From: JAMXLO01 sp036265005 | GTDB taxonomy: Bacteria > Pseudomonadota > Alphaproteobacteria > Acetobacterales > Acetobacteraceae | Length of the DNA stretch: 12,902 nt | Direction: 5' to 3' | NCBI GenBank assembly: GCA_036265005.1 | Contig: DATAPW010000051.1 | Location: 1-12,902 of the forward strand | Part shown: positions 6,593-12,900 of the stretch, piece by piece | How the letters are laid out: each line of letters opens with the position of its first letter | Position numbering within the stretch: position 1 is the first letter of the stretch | Translations under genes and position numbers: made by a program | The notes under the pieces: model-generated | The model's input: the letters and a program-made list of their open reading frames with translations, nothing else | What the model was told of the DNA's origin: nothing | Database searches by the model: none

Positions 6593-7261
6593 ATGCAAAC
6601 CATGTCCCGACGTTCGGTGGAGATCACGGCTGACCTGATGCTGCGGGCCTACCGGCATGGGCTGTTCCCGATGGCGGAAACCCGGCGCGGCGAACGGCTC
6701 TACTGGCTGGACCCGGAGCGGCGCGGCGTGCTGCCGCTGGATCGCTTCCACCTGTCGCGGCGGCTGGCGCGCACCGTGCTGTCGGACGTATTCACTGTGT
6801 CTGTGGACGAGGACTTCGCCGCCACCATCGCCGGCTGCGCATCGGCCGCGCCGGGCCGCGAGGACACCTGGATCAACCTGCAGATCGAGCGGCTGTTCGG
6901 CGAGCTGCACCGGATCGGCCACGCCCACTCGGTGGAGAGCCGCCAGGACGGCGAACTGGTCGGCGGGCTGTATGGTGTGGCGATCGGCGGCGTGTTCTTC
7001 GGCGAGAGCATGTTCAGCCTGGCGCGCGACGCCTCGAAGGTGGCGCTGGTGCACCTGGTGGTGCGGCTGCGACTCGGCGGGTTCCGGTTGCTCGACACCC
7101 AGTTCGTCACCGCCCACCTCGCGCAGTTCGGCGCCGAGGAACTGCCGCGCGACGAATACAAGGCCCGGTTGGCCGTGGCACTCGAGGCGCCGGCGCGGTT
7201 CCCGATCATGGCGGACCCATCGGCGGTCGCCGCGGAAATCGCCGGACTGGCAGGACGCTGA
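6593..7261 (+). CDS. aat: Leucyl/phenylalanyl-tRNA-protein transferase
   Basis: Aat transfers Leu or Phe from aminoacyl-tRNA to proteins with N-terminal Arg or Lys, creating N-degrons for ClpS-ClpAP. The 222-residue product has YRHGLFPMAE, WLDPERRG, a Trp at 93, GGLYGVAIGGVFFGESMFS with Glu138, DASK at 146-149 and DTQFVTAHL with Gln170. Glu138 and Gln170 line up with E. coli Glu156 and Gln188 at a constant offset of 18, as do Trp93 and Phe135 with Trp111 and Phe153. The active site therefore looks complete. It has the short N-terminus typical of alphaproteobacterial forms. Neither the ATG at 6593 nor the one at 6602 has a clear ribosome binding site; 6602 would also give a sensible start (MSRRSVEIT). 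It appears to head a tightly packed unit ending in msrQ. Confidence 0.95.
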   Translation: MQTMSRRSVEITADLMLRAYRHGLFPMAETRRGERLYWLDPERRGVLPLDRFHLSRRLARTVLSDVFTVSVDEDFAATIAGCASAAPGREDTWINLQIERLFGELHRIGHAHSVESRQDGELVGGLYGVAIGGVFFGESMFSLARDASKVALVHLVVRLRLGGFRLLDTQFVTAHLAQFGAEELPRDEYKARLAVALEAPARFPIMADPSAVAAEIAGLAGR

Positions 7262-7265
7262 GCCG

Positions 7266-7367
7266 ATGGGTCGTGCGGCAATGGCCCCGGCTATCGGCAT
7301 GGCCTGCGCCGCCGCGCCGCCCGCCGGCTTCCGCGGGCTGGACATCGTGCCGCGCAAGCCGGGATGA
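7266..7367 (+). CDS. Possible 33-codon ORF coupling aat to the next gene
   Basis: A short ORF starts 4 bases after the aat stop, with AGGA (7252-7255) 10 bases upstream. It ends in a TGA that overlaps the next ATG as ATGA (7364-7367). The peptide MGRAAMAPAIGMACAAAPPA continues to GFRGLDIVPRKPG. It is alanine- and proline-rich with a basic C-terminus and matches no family I know. The strong spacing signals at both ends suggest that it is translated and helps reinitiation at 7364, whose own ribosome binding site is weak. It may instead be the remnant of a longer gene. Low confidence because of its length. Confidence 0.35.
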   Translation: MGRAAMAPAIGMACAAAPPAGFRGLDIVPRKPG

Positions 7368-7942
7368 GGCCGGCCGCGACCTCGGTGCTGGTGGCGTGCC
7401 TGGCGGTTGCGGCGGTCCCCGGACTGGCCGACCAGCCGCGGCTGCGGCCGAACCGGGACGTGGATGTCACCTACCGCGCCACCGGCGCCGGTCCGCTGCC
7501 GGACGGCAGGCGGCTCGACCAGCGGGTGCGCTGGCTGGCGGCGTCGCAGACCATGCGCATCGATCCGCCGACCGCCGGCCTGTACGTGATCGTCGATTAC
7601 GCCGCGAAACGCATGAGCGTGGTGCGCGAGGCGACACGGTCCGTGGTCGACATGGCAGCGCCGGAAGGCGTGGCCGGCATGGCTGGCAATCCCGGCGAGG
7701 GCACCTATGTCCGACGCGGCGAGGATACCGTCGCCGGGCAGGCCTGCACGGAATGGGAGACACTGGATCATGACCGCCGGAAGGCGTCGGTCTGCATCAC
7801 CGCCGACGGCGTCCTGCTGCGCGCCAGCACGGCCGGCCAGGCCCAGGTGAGCGCGATCTCGGTGCAGTACGCGCCGCAGGACCCTGCGGTGTTCCAGATA
7901 CCGCCGGACTACCTGCGTCGCTCGGCGGAGCCGCGGCAATGA
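7364..7942 (+). CDS. Secreted protein with two cysteines, unknown function
   Basis: This is a 192-residue protein with an N-terminal signal peptide, MRPAATSVLVACLAVAAVPG, and probable cleavage after LA at 21-22 (before DQP). The mature part is rich in beta-strand patterns (DVDVTYRAT, QTMRIDP, LYVIVDYAAKRMSVV, VSAISVQY). It has two cysteines, 128 and 144, within GQACTEWETLDHD and SVCITADGVLLR, suitably placed for a disulfide. I do not recognise the family. The pattern is reminiscent of periplasmic DUF4412-like or LolA-like beta proteins, but that is only an impression. The start overlaps the preceding small ORF by ATGA, and its stop overlaps the msrQ start by ATGA (7939-7942). Co-expression with msrQ and a periplasmic location are therefore likely. 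Confidence 0.75.
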   Translation: MRPAATSVLVACLAVAAVPGLADQPRLRPNRDVDVTYRATGAGPLPDGRRLDQRVRWLAASQTMRIDPPTAGLYVIVDYAAKRMSVVREATRSVVDMAAPEGVAGMAGNPGEGTYVRRGEDTVAGQACTEWETLDHDRRKASVCITADGVLLRASTAGQAQVSAISVQYAPQDPAVFQIPPDYLRRSAEPRQ

Positions 7943-8790
7943 TCGTCCCGTGCCGCGACCGGCACGGCCGCTTCCTGGCTCTGAAGGCCGCGGTGCTCGC
8001 CGCCGGCTTCGTTCCCGGCTGCGTGCTGGCATATTGGTGGGCGACCGGCGCGCTGGGCGGGCGGCCGGTGACCGAGGTGATCCACGGCGCCGGCGACTGG
8101 GCCATCCGCTATTTGCTGATCTCGCTGACCATCACGCCGGCGGCGCGCCTGCTGAACTGGCCGCGCATCCTGCTGGTCCGCCGCATCGTCGGGCTGACCG
8201 CGCTGGCCTACGCGGTGGCGCATCTCTGCCTGTACGTGGTGGACCAGAACTTCCACCTGCTGGTGGTCGCCTCCGAGATACTCCGGCGGTTCTACCTGAC
8301 CATCGGCTTCGTCACGCTGCTCGGCCTTGCGGTGCTCGGAACCACCTCGACCGACGACTGGACAAGGCGGCTCGGCCGGCGGTGGAAGATGCTGCATCGG
8401 TCGATCTATGGGCTCAGCGTGGTGGCGCTGCTGCACTACTTCATCCAGTCGAAATCCAACGTGTCGGAGCCGGTGTACTTCTCGGGCCTGTTCGTCTGGC
8501 TGATGCTGTGGCGGGCACTGCCGATGGCATGGCAGCGCAGCCTGCTGACGCCGCTGGGGCTGACCGTGCTGGCGGCGTGCGCCGCCGCCGCCATCGAGTT
8601 CGCCTGGTACGCGCTGGCGACCGGCATCAATCCGTGGCGCGTGCTGGCGGCCAACGAAACGATCAGGTTCGGCCTGCGTCCGGTGCACTACGTGGCGCTG
8701 ACCGGGCTCGGGGTGACGCTGCTGGCGGGCGCGCGCCGCGCGTCCAGCCTGATCCGCTCCAAGCCACGGCTGGTTCCCAGCGGGTCATAG
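7939..8790 (+). CDS. msrQ: MsrQ-type haem-binding membrane subunit
   Basis: MsrQ is a b-type haem inner-membrane protein that passes electrons from the quinone pool or a flavin reductase to the periplasmic molybdoenzyme MsrP, which repairs oxidised methionines in envelope proteins. The 283-residue product has about six or more hydrophobic helices, the family stretch SLTITPAARLLNW, then VRRIVGLTALAYAVAHLCLY and WKMLHRSIYGLSVVALLHYF. His95, His153 and His166 fit the conserved haem-ligand histidines of the ferric-reductase-like domain. A C-terminal extension from about residue 200 adds more hydrophobic segments. Its ATG overlaps the stop of the preceding secreted-protein gene. No msrP lies next to it in this window, which is unusual because the two are often paired. 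Confidence 0.88.
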   Translation: MIVPCRDRHGRFLALKAAVLAAGFVPGCVLAYWWATGALGGRPVTEVIHGAGDWAIRYLLISLTITPAARLLNWPRILLVRRIVGLTALAYAVAHLCLYVVDQNFHLLVVASEILRRFYLTIGFVTLLGLAVLGTTSTDDWTRRLGRRWKMLHRSIYGLSVVALLHYFIQSKSNVSEPVYFSGLFVWLMLWRALPMAWQRSLLTPLGLTVLAACAAAAIEFAWYALATGINPWRVLAANETIRFGLRPVHYVALTGLGVTLLAGARRASSLIRSKPRLVPSGS

Positions 8791-8792
8791 CG

Positions 8793-9785
8793 TCAGAACT
8801 TCACCGACAGCGCGGCCGAGCTGAACTGGAACAGGTGGCCGTACTGGCCATAGAACTCGTGCGTCTGCCAGACCTCGGTGAAGCTGGCGCGCACGTTGTT
8901 GGCGACCATCACCACGACGCCGGCCTGCAGTTCGCCGACCAGCGGCGCGAGCGGCACATGGCTGGTGTGGGTGAACGGCTCGCCATTCAGGGTTTCGTCC
9001 CAGGCCACCGCCTGGCCGTCGGCACCGGCGAAAATGTACCAGGCCAGCGGCCGGGTGGCATTGAAGGCGTCGCCGCCGCTCAGTCCCGGGCGCATACGCG
9101 CGGCGCCGAAGTCGGAATCGAGCCCCTGGCCGACGCGGATCTGCGCCCCGGCCTGGACGTAGCCGCGCCAGGTTCCGAGCCCCGCGGTGAGTTGCGGCAG
9201 TGCATCCACCTGCAGCGCGCTGCCGGGGTCGGTGATCGGCAGGCGCCAGATCCGGTCGGCGGTGATCTCAACCACCGGCTGGCCGGGAAGCTGGTCGTCC
9301 CAGCCCAGCGTGGACTTGGAGCGGACGACGCGATGCACGGCGTTCTGCGCCTCCTCGCCCAGCGCGGCCGGCCCGATGGCGCCGAGGCCGAGTGAGACGA
9401 TGTTGCGGGTGGTGTCGGTGTCCTGCACCAGCGAGGCGGTGCCGATCAGAATTGCCGCATACGGCCGGTCGTGCGGATCGGGTTGCGCGGTCTGCGTGTT
9501 GCGCGGCGTGTACATGTTTTGCGACAGGTCGAACGACAGGCGCTGCTGGCCATTGCCCCAGAGGAAATGGCCGAGGTCGCTGGCGAAGCCGGGCAGGTCG
9601 CCGGTCGGCAGGGTGATCCCGAGCCGTACGCCGCTGGTGTAGTAGCGGTCGGTGCCGGCCAGTGCGTCATTCTCGCCCTGGCCGGTGATGATGGTCCCCG
9701 GATCGGGCTTGGGGTCGGCCTGCACGGCCATGGGGCCGAGGATGCTGCCGACGATGGCCAGGATGATAATCGTGGGTGTGCGCAT
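8793..9785 (-). CDS. LpxR-family outer-membrane lipid A deacylase
   Basis: LpxR-type enzymes are 12-stranded outer-membrane barrels that remove the 3'-acyloxyacyl group from lipid A. The 330-residue product has a signal peptide starting MRTPTIIILAIVGSI and ending AVQA at 21-24. The family signature GENDALAGTDRYYTSGVRLG follows, with Asn39 and Asp40. Further on are DRPYA at 106-110, a likely catalytic His at 151 in AQNAVHRVV, and GWDDQL at 161-166. The C-terminal residue is Phe, as in BAM-inserted porin-like proteins. The ATG at 9785 is chosen because it gives the signal peptide; no good ribosome binding site is visible and the frame is open further upstream. The stop is 2 bp from the msrQ stop (convergent), and upstream lies the insertion-sequence region. 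Activity on lipid A is inferred from family residues. Confidence 0.87.
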   Translation of the reverse strand: MRTPTIIILAIVGSILGPMAVQADPKPDPGTIITGQGENDALAGTDRYYTSGVRLGITLPTGDLPGFASDLGHFLWGNGQQRLSFDLSQNMYTPRNTQTAQPDPHDRPYAAILIGTASLVQDTDTTRNIVSLGLGAIGPAALGEEAQNAVHRVVRSKSTLGWDDQLPGQPVVEITADRIWRLPITDPGSALQVDALPQLTAGLGTWRGYVQAGAQIRVGQGLDSDFGAARMRPGLSGGDAFNATRPLAWYIFAGADGQAVAWDETLNGEPFTHTSHVPLAPLVGELQAGVVVMVANNVRASFTEVWQTHEFYGQYGHLFQFSSAALSVKF

Positions 9786-9865
9786 GGCGCGCAGCAAGGG
9801 GGGCCAAACTCGCCGGAAATGCGGCGGCTTTGGCGAGCAAATGTGTCGCGCCGCGATGTGACCCA

Positions 9866-9909
9866 GTCTCACGACGCTGTGGGTGAGACATTCGGTCTTG
9901 GTGTGAGAC
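9866..9909. repeat. GTGAGAC inverted and direct repeats
   Basis: GTCTCAC at 9866-9872 forms a perfect 7-bp inverted repeat with GTGAGAC at 9883-9889, and GTGAGAC recurs at 9903-9909, 20 bp later. The group lies between the lpxR-like gene and the IS256-type fragment that starts at 9972. It could be the left terminal or subterminal repeat of that lost element, or an operator for the lpxR-like gene. The rest of the 9786-9971 spacer shows only a loose CTCGCC/GGCGAG pair near 9810-9837. Confidence 0.35.
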
Positions 9910-9971
9910 GACGCGGGCCAGGTGGTTCTGTCACGCCTCGCGCCGTTTGCAACGCATCGCGCGGCCTGAGT

Positions 9972-10274
9972 ATGACAATCCGCGACGAAATCATTGATGA
10001 GCTGCTGTCGGGCCAGGAGCCGCAAGCGGTGTTCAGCAAGGATGGGCTGCTGGACACGCTGAAGAAGGCGCTGGCGGAACGCATCCTGGATGCCGAGTTG
10101 GACCATCACCTTGCCGGCGAGCGAGGCCCGGCTGGCCCGGAGACGCCGCGCAACCACCGCAATGGCCACAGCCGACGCAATCCATCGCGATCAGTCCCCG
10201 TCCTCCCATCCCGCGGCAATCCTACGAAGGATGACCCCATGCTGCCAGCCGCGCCGGTCTGGCGCGACGCGTGA
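9972..10274 (+). pseudogene. IS256-family transposase, N-terminal fragment
   Basis: The first 65-70 codons match the N-terminus of IS256 (mutator-type) transposases: DELLSGQEPQAVFSKDGLLD, LKKALAERILDAELDHHL and NHRNGHSRR. After about position 10180 the resemblance ends and the frame runs through about 30 unrelated residues to a TGA at 10272-10274. A full transposase is about 400 residues and carries its catalytic DDE triad downstream, so this 100-codon remnant cannot be active. Its stop overlaps the GTG that opens the IstB fragment as GTGA, which looks like a chance product of the junction. It is a relic left by recombination or by insertion of another element. Confidence 0.8.
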
Positions 10275-10860
10275 CAGAACCCCATGAGGTCGTGCACTTC
10301 ATCGGCCAATCCGGCACCGGCAAAAGTCACCTGGCCGCGACACTCGGTGTCGAGGCCATCCGTGCCGGCCGCAGCGTCTACTTCTCGCCTCTCGCCGACA
10401 TCATCGATTCACTTGCCAAGGCAGACCGCGAAGGCCGTCTGCGCGAGCGCATTCGCTTCCTCTGTCGTTCTTCGCTGCTGATCATCGACGAGATCGGCTA
10501 TCTCACCGTCGGCGCCGGAGCCGGCAATCTGTTCTTCCAGTCGGCACCGGAGCCGGCAATCTGTTCTTCAAGCTGGTCAACGCCCGCTACGAGAGAGGCG
10601 CGATGATCCTGACCTCCAATCGCGGCTTCGGCGAATGGGGGGAAGTTTTCGGGGATCCGGTCGTCGCGACTGCCTTGTTGGACAGACTTCTGCACCACGC
10701 CGTTGTCATTCAGATCGAAGGTGCCAGCTACCGGCTGCGCCAGCATGCCGATCTGGTTCCCGAGGCGATGCGCCCAAAGTCACCGGCAGGGCCCGGTGGC
10801 GACATATCGCGCCGCCGCGGCCGACCGCCCAAGCAACGTGACAGCCCACCACAGTCATAA
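10271..10860 (+). pseudogene. istB: Truncated, frameshifted IstB-type ATPase (IS21 family)
   Basis: IstB is the AAA+ helper that licenses IS21-family transposition and target choice. Part one, from the GTG at 10271, has HEVVHFIGQSGTGKSHLAA (Walker A, GQSGTGKS at 12-19), the RLRERIRFLCRSS segment and LLIIDEIGYL (Walker B, Asp73 and Glu74). Part two, in another frame, continues with NLFFKLVNARYERGAMILTS, FGEWGEVFGDPVVATALLDR and IEGASYRLRQHADL to the TAA at 10858-10860. The two frames are separated by a 32-bp tandem duplication; removing one copy would restore a single frame. About 100 N-terminal residues normal for IstB are missing, and no istA is present. It is not functional as a full protein. 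Confidence 0.88.
10508..10571 (+). repeat. 32-bp tandem duplication inside istB
   Basis: Two adjacent 32-bp copies, 10508-10539 and 10540-10571, share GCCGGAGCCGGCAATCTG and differ at only two bases (a G/A at the seventh base and a C/A near the end). Because 32 is not a multiple of three, the duplication moves the reading frame just after the Walker B motif. The two differences mean either that it is not very recent or that it arose between slightly different copies. Confidence 0.9.
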
Positions 10861-10925
10861 GCGGCCCTTTGTTCGACCCGCCGGAGGTAGGTCGAATGTC
10901 GGGGCGCCCTTCGTCCCGCGTGTTG

Positions 10926-10986
10926 CCTCACGTAATTCTGTTACCGGCTGCCTCACTGAGAATGTTACCGGCAGCCGGACGTGAGG
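10926..10986. repeat. Compound hairpin over the transposase stop codon, with 24-bp-spaced direct repeats
   Basis: An outer 8-bp stem, CCTCACGT (10926-10933) with ACGTGAGG (10979-10986), continues into an inner 9-bp stem, CCGGCTGCC (10944-10952) with GGCAGCCGG (10970-10978). A 10-base bulge lies on one side only, and the loop is 17 bases. TGTTACCGGC also occurs twice directly, at 10939-10948 and 10963-10972, with a 24-bp offset. The minus-strand transposase stop (10928-10930) is within it. It could be a transcription stop, a shield against outside transcription, or transposase binding sites near the element end. Confidence 0.6.
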
Positions 10987-12871
10987 GATCCGAAGCGATG
11001 TATGGCGGCAGGTCGCTGACCCCGCCGATAAGCCGCTGCACGGCTTGTTGGCGCCACGCCCGTACTCGCTTCTGCAACGTGTAAAGCTGTCGCGAGCTGT
11101 ATTGTCCTGGGTAGCGGGCCTGGAACTCGACGAGGAGTTCGAGTGCGGTTTGATCCGGCTGCTCTTCAAGGCATCGAGCCATCTCTTCCCAATGGTGCCT
11201 GAAGATATCGGGACGTCGACCACGCGGTTTGTCGCTGAGCCGACGATAGGTCTTGGGCCCAACGACGACGCCGCGTGCTCGAGCCGCCTGGCGCCAGAGA
11301 CTGACCCGCTGGACGAGCGTTTTGTACTGTTTGCGGGTAAACCGACCTGGAAACTGAATGCACAGCTCTTCGAAGAGTTGCATGGCGTTGATGGTGGGGA
11401 ATTCCTCCAATCGGCGGCATACGATCGGCCACGCCATGCGGAGCGCCTGGATACGGGCGTGGCCAGGCTCGGCGTAAACCGGCTCCGGCTTCTCGTGCAT
11501 TTTCGCGGATGTCGCGACAGGAGCTGGTGGGGTCACCGGTGTGGACGCCGGAGGGGGGCTCGCAACAAGGATCTGTGTTGGGACTTTTTGCAGGCTCCGC
11601 AGATATCGCGGTTTGGTCTCGATGGAGAACGTCGGGCGGATCTCGCCTGCATGCCAGGCGCTCGACAGGCTTGCGACGAACGCGGCCAGGTTGGGCGGCT
11701 CGGATGTTGTCGGTGGCGGTGTTTCACCGTTTGCCAGTGCCGCCAGATGCGCCTGCACCGCTCGCATCTCCTCCAACAGTTTCAGCGGATCGAGACCCGC
11801 GGCGATGCCGCGCAGCGTACTCTTGGTGGCCATCGGGATACTCTCCGCCTGGAGGAGGCGCTCGCTGGGCGTCTGTGGCGGATGATAGCGCTTGGCCACC
11901 TTTGCGCCGTCGCGCTGCTTGGCAGCCAGTTTGAACGAGGGCTGGAAGAAGTTCACGAACAGCCTGGACGCTCCATAGAGGCGGGTGATTGCCCTCGCTG
12001 CCGCCAAGCCCTCAAAGCGTCGATAGCCCAAGAGCTTCCGTACAACGGCGCCATTCTTCTGCTCTATCCAGGCTTGATCGTTCTTGCGGTATGGCCGCGA
12101 ACGGCTGAGTTCGATGCCGTGACTCAGGCAATATTCGATCAGCCTGTTGTTGACGAACTCGCTGCCGTTGTCCACGTCCAGCGCTCTCAGGATAAAGGGC
12201 AAGCTCATGCGGATGCGCTCGAGTGTTTCGACCACGAAGCTGCCTTCTCGAACCACGATCGGCGCGGCCTCCGTCCATCCGCTCGCGATATCGGTCAGAA
12301 CCAGACTGTGAATGTAGCTACCGCGATTTGCCTCCCCGCAATGAGCCACCAGGTCCATTTCCATGTTGCCGGGAAGCGGCTCATTCCAGTCTGCAAAGGT
12401 ACGTAGTTTGATGCGCCGCCGGGGTTCCGGCACAACACGCGGCGGCTTTTTTGTAAGCGTTGCGCGCCTCGGCATCCGGAGCAGGCGATCGATCGTCGCG
12501 GCGCTCATAGACAGGATCTTACAGCGGATCTCCGTCTCCAGCTTCAAATGTCCATTGCGCTCCAGCGCTGGCAATAGAATGGGCAACAGTGCCTTGAGCC
12601 GCTTGCCGCAAATTCGATCGGAAGCCTCCCACAACACAATCAAGGCACCCCGAGCCGCCTCATCATAAAGCGACGGGCGTTGACGGGTCCGCCGGCGCTT
12701 CGGCTCCGGCGGGGTGTTCAGGACACGAATTGCGGATTTTTCGTGATACCCCGTCGCCGCCACGAACTCCGCCAAGATTCTGTGCTTGTCCTTATTTGCC
12801 GCGGCCGCATAGCGCCCCCGGATCGCATTGGCGAATTCCATGCGCATGGCATGCGTCATCTTCGTCCTCAT
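10928..12871 (-). CDS. Integrase-core (rve) DDE transposase, apparently intact
   Basis: This 647-residue transposase has an N-terminal helical DNA-binding region (about 1-60, with GYHEKSAIRVLN), a basic stretch RRRTRQR, and a retroviral-integrase-like catalytic core. The core has Asp173 in EMDLVAHCGE, Asp234 in LDVDNGSEF and Glu270 in DQAWIEQKNG, giving a D-x60-D-x35-E spacing. A proline-rich linker at about 437-453 leads to two copies of a roughly 50-residue domain at 481-528 and 561-608. I cannot name the IS family with certainty; it resembles IS481/ISNCY-type rve transposases. The ATG at 12871 has AGGGGG 5 bases upstream. An ATG at 12859 with GAGGA 5 bases upstream is the alternative. The start is inside a palindrome that could block translation. 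No stop or frameshift is seen. Confidence 0.88.
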   Translation of the reverse strand: MRTKMTHAMRMEFANAIRGRYAAAANKDKHRILAEFVAATGYHEKSAIRVLNTPPEPKRRRTRQRPSLYDEAARGALIVLWEASDRICGKRLKALLPILLPALERNGHLKLETEIRCKILSMSAATIDRLLRMPRRATLTKKPPRVVPEPRRRIKLRTFADWNEPLPGNMEMDLVAHCGEANRGSYIHSLVLTDIASGWTEAAPIVVREGSFVVETLERIRMSLPFILRALDVDNGSEFVNNRLIEYCLSHGIELSRSRPYRKNDQAWIEQKNGAVVRKLLGYRRFEGLAAARAITRLYGASRLFVNFFQPSFKLAAKQRDGAKVAKRYHPPQTPSERLLQAESIPMATKSTLRGIAAGLDPLKLLEEMRAVQAHLAALANGETPPPTTSEPPNLAAFVASLSSAWHAGEIRPTFSIETKPRYLRSLQKVPTQILVASPPPASTPVTPPAPVATSAKMHEKPEPVYAEPGHARIQALRMAWPIVCRRLEEFPTINAMQLFEELCIQFPGRFTRKQYKTLVQRVSLWRQAARARGVVVGPKTYRRLSDKPRGRRPDIFRHHWEEMARCLEEQPDQTALELLVEFQARYPGQYSSRQLYTLQKRVRAWRQQAVQRLIGGVSDLPPYIASDPSRPAAGNILSEAAGNRIT

Positions 12872-12900
12872 GATGCCCCCCTGGTGATCAGGGCATCATG
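12869..12900 (-). promoter_or_regulatory. Perfect palindrome covering the transposase start codon and part of its ribosome binding site
   Basis: CATGATGCCC (12869-12878) and GGGCATCATG (12891-12900) form a perfect 10-bp inverted repeat with a 12-base loop. On the minus-strand mRNA the 3' arm contains the ATG at 12871-12869 and three of the six G of the ribosome binding site (12876-12881). A transcript entering from outside the element would fold this stem and hide the start. This is the arrangement known to limit read-through expression in IS10 and IS200. The role here is inferred from structure. Confidence 0.5.

Noticed and set aside
6497..8032. Long upstream extension of the VOC protein frame (to 639 codons)
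   Set aside because: It runs antisense through aat and the secreted-protein gene. Family homology starts at MTKYTWEHIH with a good ribosome binding site, so the extension is not coding.
7950..9395. 481-codon plus-strand frame over msrQ and the lpxR-like gene
   Set aside because: It is out of frame with msrQ and antisense to the lpxR-like gene, with low-complexity Arg/Ala/Gly composition.
9786..10169. Upstream extension of the lpxR-like frame (to 458 codons)
   Set aside because: The signal peptide begins at the ATG at 9785. The added residues overlap the IS256 fragment on the other strand and have no family match.
10872..10896. TTCGACC/GGTCGAA 7-bp inverted repeat just after the IstB remnant
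   Set aside because: It is short, isolated and not matched elsewhere in the window, so there is not enough to call it an IS end.
11045..12406. 453-codon plus-strand frame opposite the transposase
   Set aside because: It is antisense to a transposase with a full DDE motif and has no recognisable domain or supporting start signals.
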